Shown in pieces: positions 49,033-57,532 of a stretch of DNA of 64,000 bases; the stretch's first letter is position 1; the number at the start of each line of letters is the position of its first letter. The stretch is taken from NCBI RefSeq assembly GCF_011300215.1, contig NZ_CP049866.1, positions 1,178,001 through 1,242,000 on the forward strand. The letters run 5' to 3'. The position numbers and the translations under genes were made by a program. A model generated the notes under the pieces. That model was not told the origin of the DNA and made no database searches. It saw only the letters and a list, made by a program, of their open reading frames with translations. Source of the DNA: Nocardioides piscis (GTDB lineage Bacteria > Actinomycetota > Actinomycetes > Propionibacteriales > Nocardioidaceae).

Positions 49033-49039
49033 GCGCCGG

Positions 49040-49045
49040 AGCCTA
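49040..49045 (-). promoter_or_regulatory. -10 box TAGGCT, leaderless start
   Basis: Reads TAGGCT on the minus strand, seven bases before ATG 49032. Confidence 0.5.
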
Positions 49046-49075
49046 GTGGTCGCTTCGCGCAGCTACATCCGCCGA

Positions 49076-49081
49076 TAGGGT
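49076..49081 (+). promoter_or_regulatory. -10 box TAGGGT, leaderless start of the aminotransferase
   Basis: TAGGGT ends seven bases before ATG 49089. It shares a 56-base divergent region with the TAGGCT box at 49040-49045. Confidence 0.5.
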
Positions 49082-49088
49082 CCCGGAC

Positions 49089-50162
49089 ATGGCCCAAACA
49101 CCCCATCCGCGGAGCAACGTGTCGGCGATCCCGACCTACGTCCCCGGCAAGCCGCCGACCCCCAGGCCCGGTCTGACGACGTTCAAGCTCTCGTCCAACG
49201 AGAACCCCTACCCGCCGCTGCCCGGCGTCGTCGAGGCGGCGACCAGGGCCGCCGGGGCGATGAACCGCTATCCCGACATGGGCAATGCCGAGCTCTACGC
49301 CGCCCTCGCCGAGAGCCTCGGTGTGCCGGTCGACGACCTGGCGGCTGCCACGGGCTCGGTCGCGCTGATCTATCAGCTGGTCGGGGCCTTCTGCGACCCC
49401 GGCGACGAGGTCGTCCACGCCTGGCGGTCCTTCGAGGCCTACCCGATCGCCATCACCGCTGCGGCGGCGACCAGCGTCAAGGTGCCCGTCCTGCCCGACG
49501 GTCGACACGATCTCGACGCGATGGCGGCAGCCGTCACCGACCGCACCAGGATCGTCCTGGTCTGCACCCCCAACAACCCCACGGGCCCGGCCGTCACGCA
49601 GTCCGAGCTGGACGCCTTCCTGGCCAAGGTGCCGTCCCACGTCCTGGTCGTCGTGGACGAGGCCTACGTCGAGTTCGTGCGGATGGTGGACGCCGTCGAC
49701 GGCCTGGCGACCTACCGCTCCCACGACAACGTCGTGCTCACCCGCACGTTCTCCAAGGCCTACGGACTGGCGGGCTTCCGGGTCGGTTATGCCGTCGCCC
49801 CCGCTCCGATCGCCGCCGCCCTGCGCGCAGTCTCGCTCCCGTTCGGCGTGTCGTCGGTCGCCCAGGCGGCCGCCGTCGCCTCGCTCGCTGCGACCGACGA
49901 GCTGTTCGAGCGGGTGGACGCCCTCGTCACCGAGCGGGACCGCGTCGTGGCCGGGGTGCGAGCCGCCGGATGGGAGATCCCCGACGCCCAGGGCAACTTC
50001 GTGTGGTTCGAGCTGGGCGGGAGGACCGCTGACTTCGCTGCTGCCGCCGACGAGCTGGGCATCGTCGTCCGACCCTTTGCAGGGGAGGGGGCCCGGGTCT
50101 CCATCGGCGAGCCCGAGGGCAACGACCGGGTGATCGAGCTGGCGCGGTCGTTCAGGCCCTGA
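49089..50162 (+). CDS. hisC: Pat/HisC2-type aromatic (histidinol-phosphate) aminotransferase
   Basis: A 357-residue class I PLP enzyme. SAIPTYVPGKPPTPRPG, FKLSSNENPYPPLPGVVEAA, NRYPDMGNAELYAALAESLG, VCTPNNPTGPAV, VVVDEAYVEFVRMVDAVDG and the PLP-Lys motif TRTFSKAYGLAGFRVGYAVA are all present. It is not in a his operon and strongly resembles the mycobacterial second HisC (Rv3772/Pat), which favours phenylpyruvate-type aromatic substrates (recall). The exact substrate is therefore uncertain; the symbol follows common annotation. Confidence 0.9.
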   Translation: MAQTPHPRSNVSAIPTYVPGKPPTPRPGLTTFKLSSNENPYPPLPGVVEAATRAAGAMNRYPDMGNAELYAALAESLGVPVDDLAAATGSVALIYQLVGAFCDPGDEVVHAWRSFEAYPIAITAAAATSVKVPVLPDGRHDLDAMAAAVTDRTRIVLVCTPNNPTGPAVTQSELDAFLAKVPSHVLVVVDEAYVEFVRMVDAVDGLATYRSHDNVVLTRTFSKAYGLAGFRVGYAVAPAPIAAALRAVSLPFGVSSVAQAAAVASLAATDELFERVDALVTERDRVVAGVRAAGWEIPDAQGNFVWFELGGRTADFAAAADELGIVVRPFAGEGARVSIGEPEGNDRVIELARSFRP

Positions 50163-50196
50163 GCCGACGCGACGCCTAGATGGTTGCTCGTGCAAC

Positions 50197-50202
50197 TAGT
50201 CT
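50197..50202 (+). promoter_or_regulatory. -10 box TAGTCT, leaderless start
   Basis: TAGTCT ends six bases before ATG 50209 of the GST gene. Confidence 0.5.
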
Positions 50203-50208
50203 CGGTGC

Positions 50209-51189
50209 ATGAGTGACTTCTCGGGGCCGACATACACCGAGGCCGGCAAGGCCTTCGAGCGCGACATGGACTACATCCCCGACCGGCTGAGGGCGGGCGA
50301 GCAGCCCGCCGACGCGCTGGAGGGCGAGTACGGCGCCGACGCCGACGCCCCTGTGTGGCCGGTCGAGCCGGGGCGCTACCGGCTGGTGGCGGCCAAGGCC
50401 TGTCCGTGGGCCAACCGGTCGATCATCGTGCGCAGCCTGCTCGGGCTCGAGGACGTCATCTCGCTCGGGCTGCCCGGCCCGACCCACGACGAGCGCAGCT
50501 GGACCTTCGACCTCGACCCCGGCGGCGTCGACCCGGTGCTCGGGATCGAGCGGCTCCAGGAGGCCTTCCTCAACCGCGATCCCGACTACGCCAAGGGCAT
50601 CACCGTGCCGGCGATCGTCGAGGTCGAGACCAAGCAGGTCGTCACCAACGACTTCCCGTGGATCACCCACGACTTCTTCTTCGAGTGGCGCGACCACCAC
50701 CGTCCCGACGCTCCGGACCTGTGGCCCGACGAGTGCCGCGAGGAGATGGAAGCGGTGATGAAGCGCGTCTTCACCGAGGTCAACAACGGGGTCTACCGCT
50801 GCGGGTTCGCCGGCTCGCAGGAGGCCTACGAGTCGGCATACGAACGCCTCTTCGCCGCCCTCGACTGGCTCGAGGAGCGTCTCACCGACCGCCGCTACCT
50901 GATGGGGGAGTCGATCACCGAGGCCGACGTGCGGCTGTTCACCACGCTGGCGCGCTTCGACCCGGTCTATCACGGGCACTTCAAGTGCAACCGCAACAAG
51001 CTCAGCGAGATGCCGGCGCTGTGGGGGTATGCGCGCGACCTCTTCCAGACGCCCGGCTTCGGGGAGTCGATCGACTTCGAGCAGATCAAGGCGCACTACT
51101 ACGTCGTCCACACCGACATCAACCCGACCGGAATCGTGCCGCTCGGCCCCGACACCGCAGGCTGGCTGACGCCGCACGGGCGGGGCTAG
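50209..51189 (+). CDS. Glutathione S-transferase family protein, xi class (ECM4/YqjG-like)
   Basis: A 326-residue cytosolic protein. The thioredoxin-like N-domain has LVAAKACPWANRSIIVRSLL with the catalytic Cys of the CPWA motif. The C-terminal helical domain has MKRVFTEVNNGVYRCGFAGS, LMGESITEADVRLFTTLARF and VYHGHFKCNRNKLSEMPALW, hallmarks of glutathionyl-hydroquinone reductases. Actinobacteria use mycothiol, so the thiol partner is probably mycothiol (inference). Its TAG stop shares a CTAG with the stop of the convergent secreted-protein gene. Confidence 0.92.
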   Translation: MSDFSGPTYTEAGKAFERDMDYIPDRLRAGEQPADALEGEYGADADAPVWPVEPGRYRLVAAKACPWANRSIIVRSLLGLEDVISLGLPGPTHDERSWTFDLDPGGVDPVLGIERLQEAFLNRDPDYAKGITVPAIVEVETKQVVTNDFPWITHDFFFEWRDHHRPDAPDLWPDECREEMEAVMKRVFTEVNNGVYRCGFAGSQEAYESAYERLFAALDWLEERLTDRRYLMGESITEADVRLFTTLARFDPVYHGHFKCNRNKLSEMPALWGYARDLFQTPGFGESIDFEQIKAHYYVVHTDINPTGIVPLGPDTAGWLTPHGRG

Positions 51190-52424
51190 CCCGAAGTCCG
51201 GGGCAGGGCCGGGATCGTCGTCTCGGTCGGTGTGGGTGAGGGCGTCGTGGTCGCGGTCGCGGTCGCGGTCGGGGTCGGCGTGGGCGTGGGTTCGGGTGTG
51301 GGCGTGGGCTCGGGCGTCGCCGGAGCAGGGATCGGCCCCTGGACGAACGCCGAGAGACGCGGGCCATCCCTGGTCCACAGCAACCGGGCGGCATACAGCG
51401 CACGCTTGCCGACGTCCTCGTAGTCCTTCGAGCCGTGGTAGCTCTGGTAGCACGGCAGGTTGGTGCCCTTGCAGACCCAGCCGTGGAAGAACAGCCGGTT
51501 GGCCTGCGTGTCCGTCGCCTCGACGTAGTCCGCGCCGCCGGGGCCGCAGACGCGCGAGTTCTGGCGGTTCACCAGCCGGTGGCCGCGGGTCCCCTGCCAG
51601 CCGAGGTGACGCGACTTCGAGCGGCGCCAGATCGTGCGATAGCGACACTCGGCATAGTCGCCGCGCGAGCTGATCAGGTAGTGCCACTTGCCGTGCCTGA
51701 CCATGACGGGGTTCTCCAGGACGCCGGCGTCGCGGATGAGCTCGCGGCTGCGACCGAAGGTGTAGGTGCCGGTCGGGCTGAGTCGGACCATGCGGATGGT
51801 GGAGGGCTTGCCCTGCGTGCGGTAGAGCAGGAAGCGACGACCGTCGGGGGCGATGTATGACGACGGGTCGATCACGCCCCGCCGCGGCAGACCGGAGCGA
51901 CCGGGGACCTGGTCGTTGGCGGGCGTGGTGGCGGAGTAGTCGGGGCACACCAGCGGCCGGTCGCTGACCGGCACGAACTTCTCGTCGAGGCTGGCCGCGG
52001 TGGCGACGCCGATGCAGCGGTCCTGCTGGTGGGGGAGTCCACGCGACGGCATCGTGTAGTAGGCCAGCCAGCCGTTGGGACCGCGCTCGATCTCCGGGGC
52101 CCACACCCCGGCATACCTCGCCCAGGCCGGCTTGTCGACGAGCAGCTCCCCGCGGTTGGCCCAGGGTCCCCAGTCCTGCTCGGAGGTCGAGGCGCGCGCC
52201 CGGAAGCCGGTCGCGGCGCCGAACCAGCGCGTCCCGTCCAGGACGACGGTCGGATCGGCGAAGTCGCGGTCCCAGATCAGCGGCCGGGGAGCCTCTGCCG
52301 GCGTGTCGGACGTCGGCGCCCGGCGCTCGTCGGCGCTGCTGGCAGGCGTCACCACGGACAGGGCCAGCACGGCTGGCAGGGACACCGCGGCGCTCAGCGC
52401 TGCGACCACCTTCATCACTCGCAT
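51186..52424 (-). CDS. Secreted GH43-like beta-propeller protein with Thr/Pro-rich C-terminal tail
   Basis: A 412-residue exported protein. The signal peptide is VVAALSAAVSLPAVLALSVV. The predicted five-bladed propeller has WDRDFADPTVVLDGTRWFG, VWAPEIERGPNGWLAYYTMP, GVIDPSSYIAPDGRRFLLYR and GVLENPVMVRHGKWHYLISS, matching the order of the three acidic residues in GH43-like hydrolases. Four or more Cys, including CGPGGADYVEATD, suggest disulfides. The last 50 residues are PTPEPTPTPT-type and end LPRTSG, a possible wall-spanning tail without a clear LPXTG plus helix. Paralogous to the next upstream gene. Sugar substrate unknown. Confidence 0.82.
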   Translation of the reverse strand: MRVMKVVAALSAAVSLPAVLALSVVTPASSADERRAPTSDTPAEAPRPLIWDRDFADPTVVLDGTRWFGAATGFRARASTSEQDWGPWANRGELLVDKPAWARYAGVWAPEIERGPNGWLAYYTMPSRGLPHQQDRCIGVATAASLDEKFVPVSDRPLVCPDYSATTPANDQVPGRSGLPRRGVIDPSSYIAPDGRRFLLYRTQGKPSTIRMVRLSPTGTYTFGRSRELIRDAGVLENPVMVRHGKWHYLISSRGDYAECRYRTIWRRSKSRHLGWQGTRGHRLVNRQNSRVCGPGGADYVEATDTQANRLFFHGWVCKGTNLPCYQSYHGSKDYEDVGKRALYAARLLWTRDGPRLSAFVQGPIPAPATPEPTPTPEPTPTPTPTATATATTTPSPTPTETTIPALPRTSG

Positions 52425-52504
52425 CGGGCACAGACCTCCTCAGGTCACGTCCATCCCTATCCCGTCCACCCCTCTTCGACGCAAGTCGGGGGCCAGAGGT
52501 TGGG

Positions 52505-53542
52505 CTATCGGGAGAGGAACGAAGCCACGACCGGCACTCCGTCGACCCAGTCCAGCTCGGCGGCATACATGGGCCGGATCGCCTGGGATCGGCGCCGGAC
52601 CCGGTCGCGGTGGATGTCGGGGTCGCAGGGGGTGGACCGACCGTGGCAGGTCCAGGCGTGGAAGTAGAGGCGCAGGCGGCGCGAGCGCGGCAGGGGTGTC
52701 ACGTCGGCGCCACCCGGACCGCAGAGCCCCGAGGACTGGTCGAGCAGCACCCCGGAGGTCGCGGCCGACCAGTCGAGGAGGTCGGTGCTGCGTCGCCACA
52801 CGGTGCGATAGGAGCAGCGGGTGAAGTCACCCTGCGAGAGCAGCACCACCCAGCCCGCCGGCCGCTCGATGAGCACCGGGTTCTCCAGGACGCCGTCATG
52901 ACGGAACAGCTCGACGCTCGGGGCGGCGGCGTGCAGGCCGCTGGCCGACAACGGGAGCAACCTGATCGAGGACGGGAGGCGGTCGGTCTTGTAGGCGAGG
53001 TGTGGCCGGCCCTCCACCACGACCAGCGACGGGTCGATGACGCCCGCGCGCGGGAGTCCGGGCAGCGTGATCGGCACCTGGTCCTCGGCAGGCGGGGTCG
53101 AGACGTAGGACGGGCAGACCAGGGGCTGCCCACCGACGGGCCTGAAGCCGGTCACCGCGGAGCGGGAGCGGGCGACGCCGATGCAGCGTCCGTATTCACC
53201 GATCCCGCGCACCGGGGCAGCGAAGTAGAGCACCCACCAGCCCTGCACGCGCGCGATGTCGGAGGCCCACACGTCGCCGTCGGCGTGCGCCCAGGACGGG
53301 AGGCGGACCAGCGCGGAGCCGGCCCGCTGCCAGGACGCGCCCGGCCGGTCGGAGTGCGAGCTGGGCACCAGGCTGCCGGTCGAGAAGCCGACGAAGCCGT
53401 CGCCCCGGACCGTCACGGCCGGGTCGGCGAAGTTGGTGTCGAGCACGGGGCGAGGGGCGCGTTCGGCGAGCGCGGGGGTGCCGATGAGGGCGACCGCGAG
53501 CGCGACGACCACGGCGGTGACGACGCGAGGGATCGAGGGCAC
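52505..53542 (-). CDS. Secreted GH43-like beta-propeller protein (paralogue)
   Basis: A 345-residue exported protein, paralogue of the downstream gene. Signal VVTAVVVALAVALIGTPALA. Shared blocks are LDTNFADPAVTVRGDGFVGF, VWASDIARVQGWWVLYFAAP, GVIDPSLVVVEGRPHLAYKT, GVLENPVLIERPAGWVVLLS and CGPGGADVTPL. It lacks the Thr/Pro tail. The acidic residue in the second block differs (ASDIAR against APEIER), so one of the pair may have lost or changed catalysis. GTG 53542 is preferred over TTG 53551 since TAGGTT sits seven bases upstream. Confidence 0.82.
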   Translation of the reverse strand: MPSIPRVVTAVVVALAVALIGTPALAERAPRPVLDTNFADPAVTVRGDGFVGFSTGSLVPSSHSDRPGASWQRAGSALVRLPSWAHADGDVWASDIARVQGWWVLYFAAPVRGIGEYGRCIGVARSRSAVTGFRPVGGQPLVCPSYVSTPPAEDQVPITLPGLPRAGVIDPSLVVVEGRPHLAYKTDRLPSSIRLLPLSASGLHAAAPSVELFRHDGVLENPVLIERPAGWVVLLSQGDFTRCSYRTVWRRSTDLLDWSAATSGVLLDQSSGLCGPGGADVTPLPRSRRLRLYFHAWTCHGRSTPCDPDIHRDRVRRRSQAIRPMYAAELDWVDGVPVVASFLSR

Positions 53543-53549
53543 GGCCGAC

Positions 53550-53555
53550 AACCTA
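53550..53555 (-). promoter_or_regulatory. -10 box TAGGTT, leaderless start
   Basis: Reads TAGGTT on the minus strand, seven bases before GTG 53542. Confidence 0.5.
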
Positions 53556-53558
53556 GCG

Positions 53559-53597
53559 GGGTTTCGTGACGGCGCTGGCGCGCCTCGTCAACCGCCG
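53559..53597. repeat. REP-like palindromic element, copy C (intergenic)
   Basis: GGTTTCGTGAC, a GGCGC/GCGCC stem with a four-base loop, then CTCGTCAACC. It lies immediately outside the -10 box of the secreted-protein gene, in the divergent gap to the E1alpha gene. Confidence 0.65.
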
Positions 53598-53644
53598 GGC
53601 AGGGTCGATTCGCGCGGCCGGGGGCGGGGCGATAGTTTTGCCCT

Positions 53645-53682
53645 CCCATGTGGTCGCGGTCACACCCACCGCTCGACATGGG
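53645..53682. promoter_or_regulatory. CCCATGT-N24-ACATGGG inverted repeat in the E1alpha leader
   Basis: Perfect 7-bp arms, 64-101 bases before the E1alpha start. TAGTTT at 53633-53638 just upstream could be the -10 of the dehydrogenase operon. It could be a regulator site or leader hairpin. Confidence 0.4.
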
Positions 53683-53745
53683 ACCCTCAGCAACAAGCCG
53701 TCGGTGCGCCGGAGACCCCGAGCCGCCGCTAGCGAATGGAGCGCC

Positions 53746-54918
53746 ATGAGTGACAGGCCCACAGTCGGCACTGGAACATTCGGTCCCGACCTCGTCGAGG
53801 TCTTCGGCCCCTCTCAGCAGGACGGCGGTCCCGAGCTCGTCCAGCTCCTGACGCCCGAGGGCGAGCGGGTCCACCACCCCGAGTTCGACCACGACTTCTC
53901 CGCCGAGGAGCTGCGCGGCTTCTACCGCGACATGGTGCTCACCCGGCGCATCGACACCGAGGCCACCGCGCTCCAGCGCCACGGCGAGCTCGGCATCTGG
54001 GCCCAGCTGCTGGGCCAGGAGGCCGCGCAGATCGGCGCCGGGCGTGCGCTGCGGCCGCAGGACTACGTCTTCCCGACCTATCGCGAGCACGGCGTCGCCT
54101 ACTGCCGCGGCATCGACCCGCTCAACCTCCTCGGGCTCTTCCGCGGCGTCGACCAGGGTTCCTGGGACCCGGCCGAGAAGAACTTCGGCCTCTACACGAT
54201 CGTGATCGGCGCCCAGGTCCTCCACGGCGTCGGCTACGCGATGGGCATCCAGCGCGACGGAGCCGTCGGCACCGGCGACCCCGACCGCGACGCGGCAGTC
54301 ATCGCCCACTTCGGCGACGGTGCCTCCTCGCAGGGCGACGTCAACGAGGGCTTCATCTTCGCCGCCTCCTACAACGCGCCCGTCGTCTTCTTCTGCCAGA
54401 ACAACCAGTGGGCGATCTCCGAGCCGATCGAGCGCCAGACCCGCATCCCGCTCTACCAGCGCGCGCTGGGCTTCGGGTTCCCGGGAGTCCGCGTCGACGG
54501 CAACGACGTCCTCGCGACCTACGCCGTCACCAAGGCCGCCCTCCAGCGCGCCCGTGACGGTCAGGGCCCCACGCTCGTGGAGGCCTACACCTATCGCATG
54601 GGCGCCCACACCACGACCGACGACCCCACGCGCTACCGCCTCTCCGACGACGTCGAGCACTGGAAGCTCAAGGACCCGATCGAGCGGCTGCGGGTCTACC
54701 TGCGCCGCAACGGGCTGGTCGACCAGGCGTTCTTCGACGACCTCGACCAGGAGGCCAAGGACCTCGGCCACCACCTGCGTGAGGGCTGCAAGGCGCTGCC
54801 TGACCCGCAGCCGCTGAGCGTCTTCGACCACGTCTTCACCGAGACGACCGACGAGCTCGTCGCCCAGCGCGACGGCTACGAGGCCTACCTCGCGTCGTTC
54901 GAAGGAGAGCACGCATGA
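53746..54918 (+). CDS. 2-oxoacid dehydrogenase E1 component, alpha subunit
   Basis: A 390-residue thiamine diphosphate enzyme subunit. RDMVLTRRIDTEATALQRHG, LGQEAAQIGAGRALRPQDYV and FPTYREHGVAYCRG are family blocks. The ThDP motif is FGDGASSQGDVNEGFIFAAS to CQNNQWAISEPI, and the phosphorylation-loop region is YRMGAHTTTDDPTRYR. ATG 53746 follows GGAG at four bases. It overlaps the beta-subunit start (ATGA). With the following two genes it forms E1/E2 of a pyruvate or branched-chain 2-oxoacid dehydrogenase; no E3 gene is nearby, so E3 must come from elsewhere. Confidence 0.94.
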   Translation: MSDRPTVGTGTFGPDLVEVFGPSQQDGGPELVQLLTPEGERVHHPEFDHDFSAEELRGFYRDMVLTRRIDTEATALQRHGELGIWAQLLGQEAAQIGAGRALRPQDYVFPTYREHGVAYCRGIDPLNLLGLFRGVDQGSWDPAEKNFGLYTIVIGAQVLHGVGYAMGIQRDGAVGTGDPDRDAAVIAHFGDGASSQGDVNEGFIFAASYNAPVVFFCQNNQWAISEPIERQTRIPLYQRALGFGFPGVRVDGNDVLATYAVTKAALQRARDGQGPTLVEAYTYRMGAHTTTDDPTRYRLSDDVEHWKLKDPIERLRVYLRRNGLVDQAFFDDLDQEAKDLGHHLREGCKALPDPQPLSVFDHVFTETTDELVAQRDGYEAYLASFEGEHA

Positions 54919-55901
54919 GCGGGCTGCAGAAGATCACGCTCGCCAAGGGCCTCAACATGGGCCTGCGCAAGGCGATGGAGGACGACCCCAAGGTCCTCAT
55001 CATGGGCGAGGACGTCGGCAAGCTCGGTGGCGTCTTCCGGATCACCGACGGGCTGCAGAAGGACTTCGGCGAGGACCGGGTCATCGACTCCCCGCTGGCC
55101 GAGTCCGGCATCGTCGGCACGGCCGTCGGTATGGCGCTGCGTGGCTACCGCCCCGTCGTGGAGATCCAGTTCGACGGGTTCGTCTATCCCGCCTACGACC
55201 AGATCGTCTGCCAGGTCGCCAAGATGACCTTCCGTTCCCAGGGCAAGTCGAAGATGCCGATGGTCATCCGCATCCCCTTCGGCGGCGGCATCGGCGCGGT
55301 CGAGCACCACAGCGAGTCGCCGGAGGCGCAGTTCGCGCACACGCCCGGCCTCAAGGTGGTCGCGTGCTCCAACCCCGTCGACGGCTACTGGATGATCCAG
55401 CAGGCCATCGCGCACGACGACCCGGTGATCTTCCTCGAGCCCAAGCGGCAGTATCACGCCGACAAGCTCGAGCTCGACGAGTCGGCGACGCCCGCCCCGC
55501 TCTTCACCTCACGCGTCGTGCGGACCGGCTCCGACGTCACGGTGCTGGCCTACGGCCCGACGGTGAAGACGGCTCTCAAGGCCGCCGAGGCTGCCGAGTC
55601 CGAGGGCCGCTCGCTCGAGGTCATCGACCTGCGCACGCTGTCCCCGCTCGACATGGCTCCGGTCTTCGAGTCGGTGCGCCGCACGGGGCGCGTCGTCGTG
55701 ACCCACGAGGCGCACGTCAACCTCGGCATGGGCGCTGAGCTCTCGGCCCGGATCACCGAGGAGTGCTTCTACTCCCTCGAGGCGCCGGTGCTGCGGGTCG
55801 GCGGTTTCGACACCCCCTACCCGCCCTCGCGGATCGAGGAGGAGTGGCTGCCAGACCTCGACCGGGTCATGGACGCCGTCGACCGCAGCCTGGACTACTG
55901 A
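54915..55901 (+). CDS. 2-oxoacid dehydrogenase E1 component, beta subunit
   Basis: A 328-residue transketolase-like subunit. MGEDVGKLGGVFRITDGLQK, DSPLAESGIVGTAVGMALRG, VEIQFDGFVYPAYDQIVCQV, FGGGIGAVEHHSESPEAQFA (catalytic His) and the C-terminal VVVTHEAHVNLGMGAELSAR and GGFDTPYPPSRIEEEWLPD are present. The YPPSRIEEEWLPD ending is seen in branched-chain and actinobacterial pyruvate-type complexes alike. Start overlaps E1alpha stop; E2 starts 11 bases after its stop. Confidence 0.94.
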   Translation: MSGLQKITLAKGLNMGLRKAMEDDPKVLIMGEDVGKLGGVFRITDGLQKDFGEDRVIDSPLAESGIVGTAVGMALRGYRPVVEIQFDGFVYPAYDQIVCQVAKMTFRSQGKSKMPMVIRIPFGGGIGAVEHHSESPEAQFAHTPGLKVVACSNPVDGYWMIQQAIAHDDPVIFLEPKRQYHADKLELDESATPAPLFTSRVVRTGSDVTVLAYGPTVKTALKAAEAAESEGRSLEVIDLRTLSPLDMAPVFESVRRTGRVVVTHEAHVNLGMGAELSARITEECFYSLEAPVLRVGGFDTPYPPSRIEEEWLPDLDRVMDAVDRSLDY

Positions 55902-55912
55902 GGAGTGTTCTG

Positions 55913-57412
55913 ATGAGCGAGTTCAAGCTGCCCGACGTGGGCGAAGGACTGACCGAGGCCGAGATCGTCGCCTGGAAGGTCAAGGAGGGCGATGTCATCG
56001 AGATCAACGACATCATCGTCGAGATCGAGACCGCCAAGTCCATCGTCGAGCTGCCGTCGCCCTACGCCGGCACCGTGCTGGCGCTGCTGGTGTCCGAGGG
56101 CGAGATGGTCCAGGTCGGCACCCCGATCATCTCGGTCGGGTCCGCCGACGACGCGGCCGACGAGGCCTCGGGGTCTGGTGACGGGCGCGGGGCGCCCTCC
56201 TCGACCGCCGAGGAGATCGACCTGTCCGACATGGACCTGTCCAACCCCGCCGCCTCGGGCGGCGGCGAGGGCGAGTCGCTCGTCGGTCGCAACAAGGCCG
56301 AGCGTGGTCCGCAGCGGCGTGCCCGCCGCGGGTCTGCCTCACCGTCGACGACCGCCGGCGCCCAGGCGCAGATGCAGGTCCAGGGCGCGTTCGCCCCGGG
56401 CGGCGCCCAGAGCGACGAGGTCGCCGCGGTCGACGAGCCGGCCGTGCCGGCGACCTCCGCCGCGACGGCCCCGAGCGCGCCGGCCCCGGCGCTGGTCCCG
56501 GCCTCGGCGCAGTCGCCCAGCGACATACGACCGCTGGCGAAGCCGCCCGTCCGCAAGCTCGCCAAGGACCTCGGGGTCGACCTGTCGACGCTGACCGGCT
56601 CCGGTGCCGACGGGGTCATCACGCGGGCTGACGTCGAGGGGGCGACCTCCGGTGCGGCACCCTCCGGTGCCGTGACGGACGCCAGGGCGCCCTCCTCGAC
56701 CTCCGGTGGCGAGCGCGAGACGCGCGAGCCGATCAAGGGCGTGCGCAAGATGATGGCGGCGGCGATGAGCCAGTCGGCCTTCACCAGTCCACACGTGACC
56801 GAGTGGATCACCGTGGACGTCACCGCGACGGTCGAGCTGGTGGCGAAGCTGAAGAAGCGCCGCGAGTTCAAGGACGCGAAGGTCTCGCCGTTGCTGGTGC
56901 TCGCGCGGGCGGTGATGCTCGCGATGAGGTCGACGCCCGAGGTCAACTCGTTCTGGGACGAGGCGGCCCAGGAGGTCGTGCTCAAGAACTACGTCAACCT
57001 CGGCATCGCCGCGGCGACCCCGCGCGGTCTGGTCGTGCCCAACGTCAAGGACGCCGACCGGTTGTCGATGCTCGAGCTGGCCTCCGCGCTCGGTGAGCTG
57101 ACCGCGACGGCTCGTGAGGGCAGGACCCAACCGGCCGAGATGGCGGGTGGGACCTTCACGATCACCAACGTCGGCGTCTTCGGCGTCGACGCCGGTACGC
57201 CGATCATCAACCCGGGCGAGTCGGCGATCCTGTGCTTCGGCGCGATCAACAAGCGTCCGTGGGTCGATGACGCCGGTGAGCTGTGCGTGCGCGACGTCAC
57301 GACGCTGGCGCTCTCCTTCGACCACCGTCACATCGACGGCGAGAAGGGGTCGCGCTTCCTCGCCGACGTCGCCGGAATTCTCTCCGACCCGGGCACCGCC
57401 CTGCTCTACTGA
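55913..57412 (+). CDS. 2-oxoacid dehydrogenase E2 component (dihydrolipoyl acyltransferase)
   Basis: A 499-residue protein. One lipoyl domain (residues 1-80; DIIVEIETAKSIVELPSPYA with lipoyl-Lys42), a long linker of about 120 residues rich in Ala, Ser and Pro, a peripheral subunit-binding domain (PPVRKLAKDLGVDLSTLTGS), a second linker, and the catalytic domain (IKGVRKMMAAAMSQSAFTSP, PRGLVVPNVKDADRLSM, GGTFTITNVGVFGVDAGTPI, ALSFDHRHIDGEKGSRF with the active His). ATG follows GAGGAG. Each linker contains a copy of the REP-like palindrome (56172-56210 and 56666-56704), coding for GRGAPSSTA and DARAPSSTS. Confidence 0.95.
   Translation: MSEFKLPDVGEGLTEAEIVAWKVKEGDVIEINDIIVEIETAKSIVELPSPYAGTVLALLVSEGEMVQVGTPIISVGSADDAADEASGSGDGRGAPSSTAEEIDLSDMDLSNPAASGGGEGESLVGRNKAERGPQRRARRGSASPSTTAGAQAQMQVQGAFAPGGAQSDEVAAVDEPAVPATSAATAPSAPAPALVPASAQSPSDIRPLAKPPVRKLAKDLGVDLSTLTGSGADGVITRADVEGATSGAAPSGAVTDARAPSSTSGGERETREPIKGVRKMMAAAMSQSAFTSPHVTEWITVDVTATVELVAKLKKRREFKDAKVSPLLVLARAVMLAMRSTPEVNSFWDEAAQEVVLKNYVNLGIAAATPRGLVVPNVKDADRLSMLELASALGELTATAREGRTQPAEMAGGTFTITNVGVFGVDAGTPIINPGESAILCFGAINKRPWVDDAGELCVRDVTTLALSFDHRHIDGEKGSRFLADVAGILSDPGTALLY
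56172..56210. repeat. REP-like palindromic element, copy D (in E2 linker)
   Basis: GGTCTGGTGAC, stem GGGCGC/GCGCCC with a three-base loop, then TCCTCGACCGCC. Encodes part of the first E2 linker. Confidence 0.65.
56666..56704. repeat. REP-like palindromic element, copy E (in E2 linker)
   Basis: GGTGCCGTGAC, GGACGCC, AGG, GCGCCC, then TCCTCGACCTCCGG. Encodes VTDARAPSSTS in the second E2 linker, nearly the same peptide as VTGATAPSSTS from copy A in the acyl-CoA dehydrogenase. Confidence 0.65.
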
Positions 57413-57418
57413 CCAAGT

Positions 57419-57456
57419 CGGCGCCAGATTGACTGACGTCAGTCAATCTGGCGCCG
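57419..57456. repeat. Perfect 38-bp palindrome between convergent genes
   Basis: CGGCGCCAGATTGACTGAC is followed directly by its exact inverse, with no spacer. It begins seven bases after the E2 stop and is 77 bases from the stop of the convergent ATPase gene. A bidirectional terminator is plausible, but no T-run flanks it. Confidence 0.85.
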
Positions 57457-57532
57457 GCCTCTCTCACGAGCTGGTGTGGAGCCGCCGTTGAGCACGGCGC
57501 CGCCGTCGATCCTCCTCTGAGGACTCGGCGAG

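Noticed and set aside
51230..51320. Short tandem repeats (GGTCGCGGTCG and GGGCGTGGG types)
   Set aside because: They encode the PTPEPTPTPTATAT tail of the secreted protein in frame.
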